From: Bacteroidales bacterium
Lineage (GTDB): Bacteria > Bacteroidota > Bacteroidia > Bacteroidales > WCHB1-69
Length of the DNA: 54,721 bases
NCBI GenBank assembly: GCA_024685175.1
Contig: JAIKWD010000016.1
Coordinates: 1 to 54,721, forward strand
Direction: 5' to 3'
The position numbers were made by a program, and so were the translations under genes. The notes under the pieces were generated by a model. That model was given only the letters and a program-made list of their open reading frames with translations. It did not search any database and was not told the origin of the DNA. Shown here piece after piece: positions 45,256 to 53,857 of this stretch (within the stretch, counting starts at the first letter, position 1; every line of letters starts with the position of its first letter).

Positions 45256-46122
45256 TTATTCTTTTCTTAAACGCTGATGGTTCAGGAAACGATTCTCCTG
45301 ACGGATGGCTCTTACTTTATCCATTGTTTCCATCGTAAAGAAAGATTCGGACACTTTTTCTTCCAAATAGTCAATTGCCAACTCGTTGGGATGGCTCAAA
45401 TCGCGGGCATAGAACCTATAGTCTCTCAAGTCGTCTATCAAAAACTCATAGGATGGAAAATAGAATGTGGATTCGTTGTCCACCAACTTATCCACTGCCA
45501 ATAGCAAAATCGACTTGCTAAGCGTATTTTCGTGCATGCCGTCACCGGCATGGCGCACTGGACTGACGGTAAAGATAATCTTCATTTCGGGTCTGAGATC
45601 CTTCAACATTTGCAGCGTGGCGTTCCATTGCGACACAATCTTCTTGACATCCAATCGAATACGGTCGAATTTATAATTGGGGATTTTATGACAATTGGAG
45701 ACAATCAAATCCCGTGGGATAAACTTGTAACAGAACGCCGTGCCAAAAGTGACAAAAAGATAATCCGTATGTTGCAAAAAACGTGAAGCTTTTTGCAGTT
45801 GTTCGTCTATGTTTTGTTCGAAAACCTCAAAGTTTTCGCGGGAAAATCGTCCATGGTGTGCAAAACTCACCCAAGAATCCCTGGTATGGTAGAAATAGCG
45901 GTCTTTGTCAAATGTGCTGGGGTCCATCAACAATCGGAGCGAATGGTCAATGGAGATGGGGTTGAACAGTACGCCGAAGGGATTGGAGCAGACATTGAAA
46001 CGATGGCGCTCGAAATAGCTTCCGATATTGTCGGAAAAGCAAGAGCCCAGCAGCATGATGCTGTCGTCATAACCTATCTTGAAGGGGAACTGCGGAGCGG
46101 GTATGTTAGCACGAAACAACAT
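45256..46122 (-). CDS. GSCFA domain protein
   Basis: 288 aa. The defining motif is LLGSCFSDNIGSYFERHRFNVCSNPFGVLFNP near the N terminus. Other conserved parts are FVTFGTAFCYK, KIIFTVSPVRHAGDGMHENTLSKSILL and YFPSYEFLIDDLRDYRFYARDLSHPNELAIDYL, ending a SGNH-hydrolase-like fold, so an esterase or acyl-modifying role is plausible. Convergent with the histidine kinase (6 bp apart), and 12 bp after the helicase gene on the same strand. Confidence 0.92.
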   Translation of the reverse strand: MLFRANIPAPQFPFKIGYDDSIMLLGSCFSDNIGSYFERHRFNVCSNPFGVLFNPISIDHSLRLLMDPSTFDKDRYFYHTRDSWVSFAHHGRFSRENFEVFEQNIDEQLQKASRFLQHTDYLFVTFGTAFCYKFIPRDLIVSNCHKIPNYKFDRIRLDVKKIVSQWNATLQMLKDLRPEMKIIFTVSPVRHAGDGMHENTLSKSILLLAVDKLVDNESTFYFPSYEFLIDDLRDYRFYARDLSHPNELAIDYLEEKVSESFFTMETMDKVRAIRQENRFLNHQRLRKE

Positions 46123-46134
46123 ATTGAATATAAA

Positions 46135-48498
46135 TTACTTGGGAATTATCAATTTAGCGAATTTAAGCAATAGTGTTTTGGTTCCCACCGTCTCGAAAGC
46201 CACTTGGGCCTTGGTATCAGGGCCGGTTCCTTCGGTGGAAAGCACCTCACCATACCCAAACTTGGCGTGATAGACACGTCTGCCAGGTACGATCTGATCG
46301 TTAGTGGCCAGTGTGCCCACCTGGTCAAGGCGCACCTCTTGGGTGGTTTTTACCGTAGGTTTTTGGGGTTGTGACTTGAAGCTGCTCGTCCTTGATGATG
46401 AGGTGTTGTAATCCGATTTGAATCGAAAACCTCCTTTACGGGTGGACCAAGTATCGTTATCATGGTTTCCAAATGCGCCGAAGCCGGAAGAGGCTTTCTT
46501 GGTCACATTCAGGAACTTGTCAGGAATCTCCTCCAAAAAGCGACTTTGCTCACAAAAGTCCAGCGTGCCATAACGATAGCGGGTCTGCGCGCAAGTAAGC
46601 GTTACCAGCTTGCGGGCACGCGTGAGGGCCACGTAAAACAGGCGCCGCTCTTCCTCCATTTCCTGCCGTGAGTTGGCACACAAAGACGATGGGAACAGGT
46701 TTTCTTCCAATCCCGTAATAAAAACATAATCGAACTCCAGGCCTTTTGCTGAATGAATGGTCATCAACTTCACCTTGTCATCGTCTTCCTCGGCTTTGTT
46801 CTCTTCATCGTCGCTCAAAAGGGCTATGGATTCCATAAAGTAATCCAAGGAAGGGAAGTAGTCCTCAATAACTTCACCAGTAGCTTCACTGATGATGTTT
46901 TCAGGTTCTTTTTCCGTGAAGCCTTTGATAGCGTCGAGCAACTCGTCCAAGTGATCCAAACGTTCCTTCTCGTCCGTATTCTCCCTTAAGAGTTTGGCAA
47001 TGCCCGTTTTCTTCACAATCTGAACACCCAACTCATAAGCATCCGTGGTTTTCAGTTGTGAGGTAAAGCCTTTGATCATATCGGCAAACTCTATCAGGCG
47101 GTTCATGATAGAGGCGTTGACTTCAAGGTTGAATTGTCTGGGGTCTGCAATCACATCCCACAGGGACACATTGTTCTCATTAGCAGTAGCTGCAATACGG
47201 GACATGGTAGTGTCGCCTATACCCCGCATCGGATAGTTGATAACGCGTCTGAGGGATTCTTCATCGTAATGATTGATGGTCAACCTAAAATAGGCTAACA
47301 CATCCTTAATCTCCTTGCGTTTATAGAAAGAGAGACCTCCGTAAATCTTATATGGAATATGCCTTTTGACCATAGCTTCCTCCAATGTTCTGGACTGTAC
47401 ATTGGTACGATACAGGATGGCAAACTGGCGGTTGCTGGCGTGTTGGTTCATCTTGATTTCGAAGATGGCGTTGGCTACCGATTGTGCCTCGTCGGTGTCG
47501 CTGGCAGCGTGGATAAGATTGATCTTGGCACCTTGTTCGTTGCCCGTCCACACCTCTTTAGGCATCTGGTCTTTGTTGTGCTTAATGATGGCATTGGCAG
47601 CATTCACAATGTTTTGAGTGGAACGATAGTTTTGTTCCAGTTTGAAAATGCGTGCACTGGGGTAGTCGCGACGGAAATTGAGAATGTTCTGGATGTCAGC
47701 ACCGCGGAAACCATAGATGCTCTGGGCATCGTCACCCACCACACAGATATTCTGGTTTTGAGCAGCCAACTTTCGAATAATCAGGTATTGAGCAAAATTG
47801 GTGTCCTGATACTCGTCCACCAAGATATACTGGAATCGATTCTGATACTTGTAGAGCATATCCGGAAAGTCGCGCAACAGCACATTCATATAGTAAAGCA
47901 AGTCGTCAAAATCCATGGCGTCGGCTTTGCGCAGACGACGGTTGTATTGGTCGAAAATATAAGCTATCTCCTGCTTGCCGGCCATACGGTCCGCCGCCAT
48001 TATATCCGGATTATTGGCATAATCTTGCGCCGAAAGCAAGTTCGACTTGGCCATGGAAATGCGGTTCAGCACATAGTTGGGGGCATAAGTCTTAGGATCC
48101 AAATTCAGCTCTTTGACCACGCTCTTGATGAGCGACTTAGAATCATCTGTGTCGTAAACCGTCACGTTGTGGGTAAAGCCCAGTTTTTCAGCTTCAATAC
48201 GAAGAATGCGGTAAAAGACGGAGTGAAAAGTGCCCATTGTCACGGCTTTGGCAATGTCGCCTCCGACAAGGTTCACGATTCGACCCCTCATCTCGGCAGC
48301 AGCTTTGTTGGTAAACGTCAGCGCCAAAATACCATAGGGATTCACTCCACGAGTCAACATGTAAGCGATACGATAGGTTAACACCCGCGTCTTTCCAGAG
48401 CCCGCGCCTGCAATCACCATAACGGGTCCATCCACTTGTTTCACAGCCAGTTGCTGCTGGTCGTTCAATTCTGATAATATCGCTTCTTCCGGATTCAT
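46135..48498 (-). CDS. UvrD/PcrA-type 3'-5' DNA helicase
   Basis: 787 aa SF1A helicase. Motif I is AGAGSGKTRVLTYR, motif II DEYQDTN, motif III VGDDAQSIYGFRGAD, motif IV LEQNYRSTQNI, motif V MTIHSAKGLEFDYVF and motif VI ERRLFYVALTRAR. The C-terminal extension ends in a PcrA/UvrD-type tail (VYHAKFGYGEVLSTEG) that contacts RNA polymerase in other species. It acts in repair and replication/transcription conflict resolution. The ATG at 48498 (MNPEEAILSELNDQQ) is preferred over the start at 48540 that would include the promoter. Confidence 0.96.
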   Translation of the reverse strand: MNPEEAILSELNDQQQLAVKQVDGPVMVIAGAGSGKTRVLTYRIAYMLTRGVNPYGILALTFTNKAAAEMRGRIVNLVGGDIAKAVTMGTFHSVFYRILRIEAEKLGFTHNVTVYDTDDSKSLIKSVVKELNLDPKTYAPNYVLNRISMAKSNLLSAQDYANNPDIMAADRMAGKQEIAYIFDQYNRRLRKADAMDFDDLLYYMNVLLRDFPDMLYKYQNRFQYILVDEYQDTNFAQYLIIRKLAAQNQNICVVGDDAQSIYGFRGADIQNILNFRRDYPSARIFKLEQNYRSTQNIVNAANAIIKHNKDQMPKEVWTGNEQGAKINLIHAASDTDEAQSVANAIFEIKMNQHASNRQFAILYRTNVQSRTLEEAMVKRHIPYKIYGGLSFYKRKEIKDVLAYFRLTINHYDEESLRRVINYPMRGIGDTTMSRIAATANENNVSLWDVIADPRQFNLEVNASIMNRLIEFADMIKGFTSQLKTTDAYELGVQIVKKTGIAKLLRENTDEKERLDHLDELLDAIKGFTEKEPENIISEATGEVIEDYFPSLDYFMESIALLSDDEENKAEEDDDKVKLMTIHSAKGLEFDYVFITGLEENLFPSSLCANSRQEMEEERRLFYVALTRARKLVTLTCAQTRYRYGTLDFCEQSRFLEEIPDKFLNVTKKASSGFGAFGNHDNDTWSTRKGGFRFKSDYNTSSSRTSSFKSQPQKPTVKTTQEVRLDQVGTLATNDQIVPGRRVYHAKFGYGEVLSTEGTGPDTKAQVAFETVGTKTLLLKFAKLIIPK

Positions 48499-48517
48499 TT
48501 TGTTTTGAAAGAGAATG

Positions 48518-48525
48518 CAAAGGTA
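48518..48525 (-). promoter_or_regulatory. -7 promoter element for the UvrD/PcrA helicase
   Basis: TACCTTTG on the minus strand, about 20 bp before the ATG at 48498, which supports that start. Confidence 0.68.
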
Positions 48526-48604
48526 CGAAATTTTCCACATGCATTATGTTAACTTATTGTTAATAAAATTTTATTTGAATTTAATTTTATATTAATACTT
48601 TTTG

Positions 48605-48727
48605 TATTTTTGCTGTGTGTTTCGTGAACAGGTAACCGCTGTCCCACCTTATTTCTTCCATGAAAACACATTTCCCACCTTATCTTTATTTGGCAATTAC
48701 TCATTTTAACCGGTTACCTGTTTTTTG
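48605..48727 (+). ncRNA. Candidate small RNA with own promoter and terminator
   Basis: A TATTTTTG -7 box at 48605-48612 would start transcription near 48619. The transcript could end at about 48727 in a U-tract that directly follows a 12-bp stem: AACAGGTAACCG (48627-48638) pairs with CGGTTACCTGTT (48711-48722), enclosing a 72-nt, G-poor, pyrimidine-rich loop. The loop carries a perfect 11-nt repeat, TCCCACCTTAT, at 48642-48652 and 48673-48683, a C-rich UCCC motif like those many regulatory RNAs use to pair with ribosome-binding regions. No match to a known RNA family is apparent. A 27-codon ORF from 48660 is not convincing. Confidence 0.55.
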
Positions 48728-48760
48728 TTTTATGGGACCGTAACGTTTTTGCATTTTTAC

Positions 48761-48768
48761 TATTTTTG
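48761..48768 (+). promoter_or_regulatory. -7 promoter element for the CoA-disulfide reductase gene
   Basis: TATTTTTG followed by CGG, 24 bp before the ATG at 48792. A separate promoter here supports the idea that the preceding hairpin transcript is an independent unit. Confidence 0.7.
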
Positions 48769-48791
48769 CGGTTCTTAAAAGATTCTTGAAT

Positions 48792-50462
48792 ATGAAATAC
48801 GTGATTATCGGCGGCGTTGCCGGGGGAGCTTCGGCAGCTGCGAGACTAAAAAGAATGAACGAAGATGCAGAGATTGTGATCCTTGAAAAAGGCGAACACA
48901 TCTCATACGCCAACTGTGGACTTCCTTACTTCATTGGCAACACTATAAATGACCGCAAGAAGCTTTTCTTGCAAACCCCCGTATCTTTTGGCAACCGTTA
49001 CGATGCAGATGTGCGCACCTTGAATGAGGTTACCGCCATCAATCGTGATCGTAAAACCGTCTCTGTTAAAAACTTACACAACAACAAAGAATACGAGGAG
49101 GGGTACGACATACTTCTGCTCTCGCCTGGCGCCAGTCCCATTATTCCGCCTGTGGAAGGAGTGGATCTACCTAACATATACACTTTGCGCAACGTAACCG
49201 ACTGCGACCGCATTAAGATGTGTGCGGCGGACAAGCTTTCCGTAGGTGCTTCGGCGGTCATTATTGGTGGTGGGTTCATTGGTCTGGAGATGGCCGAGAA
49301 CCTGCACAAGATCGGCTATCAAGTCACCGTGGTCGAGAAAGCCGATCATGTGCTCACCCCACTGGATTGGCCATTGGCGGCCATCGTGCAACAACACCTT
49401 ATCGAACAAGGTGTTCGCGTCATCACCAGCAACGGGCTTCAAACTTTCAAACAAGTCGACAATCGACTGGCTGTAGTGTTAGAGGACAACAGTGAACTTG
49501 TCTGCGACTTGGTCGTGCTCAGCATCGGCGTGCGTCCCAACACGGACCTCGCAAAGGCGGCAGGCCTTAAGATCGGGGAAGCCGGCGGCATCTGGGTGGA
49601 CGAATACCTGCAGACCTCTGACGAGTGCATCTTTGCCGTAGGCGACGCCATAGAATTCCCGCATCCCGTCACGGGCAAACCCTATTGCAACTTCCTTGCT
49701 GGCCCCGCTAACCTACAGGCGCGCATAGCTGCCATGAACATGGTCTACCCACAGACGGTGAAATACTCCGGTTCTGTAGCTACCGCCATCGCCAAGGTGT
49801 TCAACATCGCAGCGGCCAGTACAGGACTGTCGGAGGCCGCCTTGAAGAGGCAGGGCATCGCCTTCCAGACCGTCATCACGCATCCAGCCCCGCACGCCAC
49901 CTACTACCCTGGCGGCAAGCCCCTGCACTTGAAACTCAACTTCGACCCCGAAACAGGACTCATCCTCGGCGCCCAAGCCGTTGGCCCGATGAACGTGGAC
50001 AAGCAGATCGACATTATTTCGCTGCTCATCAAGCACCAGGGCACCATCTTCGACCTCGTTAACAGCGAACACGCCTATGCTCCGCCGTTCGGTTCGGCCA
50101 AAAGTCCTGTTATGTTCGCGGGAATGGTGGCCGAAAACATAATATCCCACTTGATGAACCCCATCCAAGCAGCTGAACTTGACGAGTTGCTGGACCAAAA
50201 CGCCGACATCAACCTCATCGACGTGCGTGAGATCCAAGAACACAAGGCAGACTCCATCCAAGGGGCCGTCAACTATCCCGTGGACGAACTGCGCGAGTTT
50301 TTGGACGACATCCCCAACGACAAGAAGACGGTGGTGTTCTGCGAGGTGGGATTGCGCGGCTATATAGCCTCTCGTATCCTCATGCAGTCTGGTTTCGACA
50401 ACGTTTACAACCTCATCGGTGGCATGAAAACCTACCGACTCATTGGAAAACATTTAAGATAG
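48792..50462 (+). CDS. CoA-disulfide reductase with C-terminal rhodanese domain
   Basis: 556 aa. The N-terminal flavoprotein part has two Rossmann motifs (IIGGVAGGASAAARL at the start, VIIGGGFIGLEMAENL near residue 155), the redox Cys42 in ANCGLPYF and FAVGDAIE, the pattern of single-Cys CoA-disulfide reductases and NADH oxidases. The C-terminal 100 residues are a rhodanese domain with active-site Cys517 (VVFCEVGLRGY). The combination, CoADR-RHD, handles CoA disulfides, persulfides and polysulfides in anaerobes. The ATG at 48792 is chosen over a TTG at 48786. A 42-bp palindrome follows the stop. Confidence 0.94.
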   Translation: MKYVIIGGVAGGASAAARLKRMNEDAEIVILEKGEHISYANCGLPYFIGNTINDRKKLFLQTPVSFGNRYDADVRTLNEVTAINRDRKTVSVKNLHNNKEYEEGYDILLLSPGASPIIPPVEGVDLPNIYTLRNVTDCDRIKMCAADKLSVGASAVIIGGGFIGLEMAENLHKIGYQVTVVEKADHVLTPLDWPLAAIVQQHLIEQGVRVITSNGLQTFKQVDNRLAVVLEDNSELVCDLVVLSIGVRPNTDLAKAAGLKIGEAGGIWVDEYLQTSDECIFAVGDAIEFPHPVTGKPYCNFLAGPANLQARIAAMNMVYPQTVKYSGSVATAIAKVFNIAAASTGLSEAALKRQGIAFQTVITHPAPHATYYPGGKPLHLKLNFDPETGLILGAQAVGPMNVDKQIDIISLLIKHQGTIFDLVNSEHAYAPPFGSAKSPVMFAGMVAENIISHLMNPIQAAELDELLDQNADINLIDVREIQEHKADSIQGAVNYPVDELREFLDDIPNDKKTVVFCEVGLRGYIASRILMQSGFDNVYNLIGGMKTYRLIGKHLR

Positions 50463-50500
50463 AAGTAGGGGGCGCACAATAGTGCGCCCCCTACTTCTAT
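50459..50500. repeat. 42-bp near-perfect palindrome with 19-bp arms
   Basis: Arms read AGAAGTAGGGGGCGCAC (plus two outer base pairs) and the exact complement, around a 4-nt loop AATA. It overlaps the stop codon of the CoA-disulfide reductase gene. There is no U-tract, so it is probably a REP-like palindromic repeat rather than a terminator. A degenerate 7-bp-periodic stretch lies between it and the next promoter. Confidence 0.9.
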
Positions 50501-50547
50501 TGGATATTCATTATCCGTAATCTCTTACTACTGACCGCTATTTTTAC

Positions 50548-50555
50548 TATCTTTG
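50548..50555 (+). promoter_or_regulatory. -7 promoter element for the Mrp gene
   Basis: TATCTTTG followed by CAGCC, 40 bp before the ATG at 50595. The upstream DNA (CTGACCGCTATTTTTACTATC) resembles the DNA before the MATE and ABC-F promoters. Confidence 0.72.
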
Positions 50556-50594
50556 CAGCCACAAAAATTCACCAACACAAACGAAACTATAATT

Positions 50595-51416
50595 ATGGCA
50601 GAATGTAATCACGACTGCTCTAATTGCAGTCAACAGAATTGCGAACAGAAAGATTTACACGAAAAACCGAATCCCAAAAGTAATATCCGCAAGGTTATAG
50701 GCGTCGTCAGCGGCAAGGGCGGCGTGGGCAAAAGCTCCGTCACCGCCTTGTTAGCCGTGCAATTGCGCCGCAAGGGATACCGCGTGGGCATCCTCGATGC
50801 CGACATCACCGGCCCTTCCATCCCTAAGATGTTCAACCTGCACACCATCATCGGCGGTAACGAAGACGGCGTTTTCCCCGCCGAGACCGCCAACGGCATC
50901 CAGGTGATCTCTGCCAACCTGCTCACCAACGACGAGAAAACGCCTGTTATATGGCGCGGACCGCTCGTTGCCGGAATGGTCAAACAGTTCTGGACAGAGG
51001 TGATATGGGACAATATTGATTTCCTCTTGGTGGATATGCCCCCGGGAACGGGCGATGTTCCGTTGACAGTATTCCAGACTATGGCCATCAATGGCATCAT
51101 TATGGTAACCTCACCGCAAGACTTGGTCTCTCTCATCGTCAGCAAGGCCGTCAATATGGCTGGGATGATGAACATTCCCGTACTCGGGTTGGTTGAAAAC
51201 TACAGTTACGTTCAGTGTCCGCACTGTAATGAACGAATCAAGGTGTTTGGCGAAAGCCACACCGAAGAAGTGGCCAAAGAATTCAAGCTCAAGTTGTTGG
51301 CCCAAATGCCCATAGACTCCAACCTTGCCACCTTAGCCGACAGAGGCGAGATGGAAAAAGCCGAAGTCAACTATCTTGACAACGTGGTGGACATGTTGGA
51401 AAGCATGGAGGCATAA
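50595..51416 (+). CDS. Mrp/NBP35-type Fe-S cluster carrier ATPase
   Basis: 273 aa. The N terminus is Cys-rich (CNHDCSNCSQQNC), like NBP35/NUBP1 proteins that bind an extra [4Fe-4S] cluster, followed by the deviant Walker A VVSGKGGVGKSSVTALLAV, DADITGPSIPKMFN, DFLLVDMPPGTGDV and the cluster CXXC in YVQCPHCNERI. It carries and inserts Fe-S clusters made by the Suf system. The ATG at 50595 is chosen over an earlier frame start inside the promoter. A terminator and ackA follow. Confidence 0.95.
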   Translation: MAECNHDCSNCSQQNCEQKDLHEKPNPKSNIRKVIGVVSGKGGVGKSSVTALLAVQLRRKGYRVGILDADITGPSIPKMFNLHTIIGGNEDGVFPAETANGIQVISANLLTNDEKTPVIWRGPLVAGMVKQFWTEVIWDNIDFLLVDMPPGTGDVPLTVFQTMAINGIIMVTSPQDLVSLIVSKAVNMAGMMNIPVLGLVENYSYVQCPHCNERIKVFGESHTEEVAKEFKLKLLAQMPIDSNLATLADRGEMEKAEVNYLDNVVDMLESMEA

Positions 51417-51420
51417 ACAT

Positions 51421-51454
51421 AAGGCGCCAAAATTTTGGCGTCTTTGCCTTTTTT
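51421..51454 (+). terminator. Intrinsic terminator after the Mrp gene
   Basis: A 16-bp palindrome CGCCAAAATTTTGGCG (51425-51440) within a longer possible pairing of AAGGC with GCCTT, followed by a T-run. The ackA promoter begins two bases later. Confidence 0.75.
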
Positions 51455-51455
51455 A

Positions 51456-51463
51456 TATATTTG
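51456..51463 (+). promoter_or_regulatory. -7 promoter element for ackA
   Basis: TATATTTG followed by CAACTC, 41 bp before the ackA ATG. Confidence 0.7.
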
Positions 51464-51503
51464 CAACTCTTTTCCTGATTTATACACCTAATTATCCCAA
51501 AAT

Positions 51504-52703
51504 ATGAAAATCTTAGTTTTAAACTGCGGCAGTTCCTCCATCAAGTATCAATTGCTGGAAATGGAACCGCAACCTGAATTATTGGCCAAAGGTCTTGTGG
51601 AACGTGTTGGTTTGGAGATGGGCCTTTTCACTCACAAGCCTGTAGGCAAAGAGAAATATTATTTTGAAACCCCTATTGCCAACCACGAAGTGGGTGTCAA
51701 GTTGGTTTTGGAAGCTTTGATGGATCCGAAACACGGCGTCATCACATCCCTTGACGAAATCAATGCCGTAGGCCATCGTGTAGCGCACGGCGGCGAGTAT
51801 TTCAAGGAGAGTATGATCATTGGCGACAAAGAGCGCGAAGAGATCGCCAAACTTTGCGAGTTGGCTCCGTTGCACAACCCTGCTTCCCTGCTTGGCATCG
51901 ACGTGATGAAGAAACTCCTTCCCAACGTCAAGCACGTGGGCATCTTCGACACCTCTTTCCATCAGACAATGCCGCCCGAGGCATTCCTGTACCCCCTGCC
52001 ATACGAGTATTATTCCGAGAAGAAAATCCGTCGCTACGGTTTCCATGGCACCAGCCACAAATACGTGGGTCCGAAGGCCGCCAAGATGGTGGGCTTGGAT
52101 TACGAGCACTGCAAGATCGTGAGTTGCCATCTCGGCAATGGTGCCTCCATCACCGCCATCAAGGACGGCAAGTCCATCGACAACTCTATGGGTTTCACCC
52201 CTGTCGAAGGCTTGATGATGGGTACTCGTTGCGGTGACATCGACGCCGGCGCCCTTATCTACATTATGGACTCCGAACACATGGACACCAAGCAACTCAA
52301 CACCTTCATCAACAAGAAGTGCGGTCTGCTTGGCATTTCCGGCAAGAGCGTTGATATGCGCGACATCCGCGCGGGCCGCGATGCCGGCGACGAGCGCTCC
52401 ACCTACGCCTTCAACATGTTCGCATACCGTGTCAAGAAATACATCGGCGCCTATGCAGCAGCAATGGGCGGCGTGGACCTCATCCTCTTCACGGGCGGCA
52501 TCGGCGAGAACGCCTGGTTCCAGAGAGAGGCCATCTGCCAAGGTCTTGAGTTCCTCGGCACCAAACTCGACCCCGAAGCCAACCAGAAATATGCCGGCGA
52601 AGACGGTATCATCTCCACCCCCGACTCCAAGGTCAAACTCGTCTCCGTTACCACCAACGAAGAATTGGTGATGGCTATGGACACCTACAAATTAGTGAAA
52701 TAA
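51504..52703 (+). CDS. ackA: Acetate kinase
   Basis: 399 aa, full length. The enzyme makes ATP from acetyl phosphate in fermentation. The N terminus MKILVLNCGSSSIKYQL, the FHGTSHKYV, CHLGNGASITAI, SMGFTPVEGLMMGTRCGDID and ILFTGGIGENAW segments are all family hallmarks, including the conserved Asn, His and Arg of the active site. Phosphotransacetylase (pta) is not adjacent, unlike in many species. Confidence 0.97.
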   Translation: MKILVLNCGSSSIKYQLLEMEPQPELLAKGLVERVGLEMGLFTHKPVGKEKYYFETPIANHEVGVKLVLEALMDPKHGVITSLDEINAVGHRVAHGGEYFKESMIIGDKEREEIAKLCELAPLHNPASLLGIDVMKKLLPNVKHVGIFDTSFHQTMPPEAFLYPLPYEYYSEKKIRRYGFHGTSHKYVGPKAAKMVGLDYEHCKIVSCHLGNGASITAIKDGKSIDNSMGFTPVEGLMMGTRCGDIDAGALIYIMDSEHMDTKQLNTFINKKCGLLGISGKSVDMRDIRAGRDAGDERSTYAFNMFAYRVKKYIGAYAAAMGGVDLILFTGGIGENAWFQREAICQGLEFLGTKLDPEANQKYAGEDGIISTPDSKVKLVSVTTNEELVMAMDTYKLVK

Positions 52704-52723
52704 TTCAACATAACCATAATCCG

Positions 52724-52752
52724 AAAGGCTGCCGCCTGGCAGCCTTTTTTTT
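52724..52752 (+). terminator. Intrinsic terminator between ackA and rlmN
   Basis: AAAGGCTGCC pairs with GGCAGCCTTT around GCCT, followed by a run of eight T in total. The run ends six bases before the rlmN ATG, leaving no room for a separate promoter. Confidence 0.88.
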
Positions 52753-52758
52753 CAACAA

Positions 52759-53790
52759 ATGGAAGACATCAGAAGCATCACCCGCGAGCAGTTGGAAGAC
52801 TTTCTGCTCTCCAAAAACGAAAAGAAATTCCGTGCCGGACAAATTTGGACTTGGCTATGGCAAAAAGGCATCGGCAGTTACGACGAAATGACCAACATCT
52901 CGCAGTCGTTGCGCGACCTGTTGGCCAGCCAATACACGTTCCGTCACGCCGTCATCGCACAAGAAGTGCAGAGCAAGGACAAGACCGCCAAGTTCGCCTT
53001 CCGCTACTATGACGACGCTTTGGTAGAGGGTGTGCTCATCCCGTCGGGCGAGCGCGTCACCGCGTGCATCTCCTCGCAGGTGGGCTGCCCGCTGGGATGC
53101 TCTTTCTGTGCCACAGGCACGATGGGGTTCGTGCGCAACCTGCACTACAGCGAGATCTTCGACGAGTTTATGCTGATGGACCGCCGTGCGCGGGAACTGT
53201 ACGGAAATGGCATCTCCAATATCGTGTTTATGGGAATGGGCGAGCCGCTGCTCAACTTCGACAATGTGATGACCGCCATCGACAGACTCACCGCCAAGGA
53301 TGGAATCGGACTGTCGCCGACGCGCATCACCCTCTCCACCGCGGGCATTGTCAAGGGTATCAAGGCACTGGCCGACCGCAAATTCCCTTGCGGGTTGGCC
53401 GTCTCTCTTCATAGTGCGGACCCTGTCGTCCGTAGTGCCATTATGCCCGTCAACGAGCACCACTCGCTCCACGACCTGCAAGCCGCGTTGGTTTACTACC
53501 ACCAGAAGACCGGCGAGCGAATCACTTTTGAGTATCTGCTACTTTCCAAGGTGAACGACACTCGGCAGGCTGCCGAGAAACTGGCCCGCTTCTGTCGACC
53601 TTTCCCCGTGAAAGTCAACATCATAGAATACAACGAGACGCCTGGCGGACTCTACCATCGCTCCTACCCCAACCAGCGCGAGGAGTTCATCGACTACCTC
53701 AAAGGTTGCAATATGGTCGTCAACGTGCGCCAGAGTCGTGGACAGGACATCGCCGCCGCCTGCGGACAATTGGTGAAAAACAAGAGATAG
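52759..53790 (+). CDS. rlmN: Dual-specificity rRNA/tRNA adenine-C2 methyltransferase RlmN
   Basis: 343 aa radical SAM enzyme that methylates A2503 of 23S rRNA and A37 of some tRNAs. The cluster motif is CPLGCSFC (Cys110, Cys114, Cys117), followed by MGMGEPLLNFDNV. The C-terminal Cys335 in DIAAACGQL is the methyl-transfer partner, and ITFEYLLLSKVND is also conserved. A terminator-like hairpin lies directly upstream, so expression may rely on readthrough from ackA. Confidence 0.97.
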   Translation: MEDIRSITREQLEDFLLSKNEKKFRAGQIWTWLWQKGIGSYDEMTNISQSLRDLLASQYTFRHAVIAQEVQSKDKTAKFAFRYYDDALVEGVLIPSGERVTACISSQVGCPLGCSFCATGTMGFVRNLHYSEIFDEFMLMDRRARELYGNGISNIVFMGMGEPLLNFDNVMTAIDRLTAKDGIGLSPTRITLSTAGIVKGIKALADRKFPCGLAVSLHSADPVVRSAIMPVNEHHSLHDLQAALVYYHQKTGERITFEYLLLSKVNDTRQAAEKLARFCRPFPVKVNIIEYNETPGGLYHRSYPNQREEFIDYLKGCNMVVNVRQSRGQDIAAACGQLVKNKR

Positions 53791-53857
53791 TCTACTTGGC
53801 GATAATCTACCAGGTTAAATATCCTGCAAATTACGCTGATTTATTCACGGTAAAAAT

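Noticed and set aside
48605-48727. Identity of the hairpin transcript as 6S RNA or signal recognition particle RNA
   Set aside because: The long G-poor loop cannot form the open-promoter-like duplex of 6S RNA, and the conserved GGAAGGAAGCA-type loop of SRP RNA is absent.
48660-48743. 27-codon ORF inside the candidate small RNA
   Set aside because: It would cross the terminator stem and U-tract, has no upstream initiation signal, and its composition matches the structured RNA.
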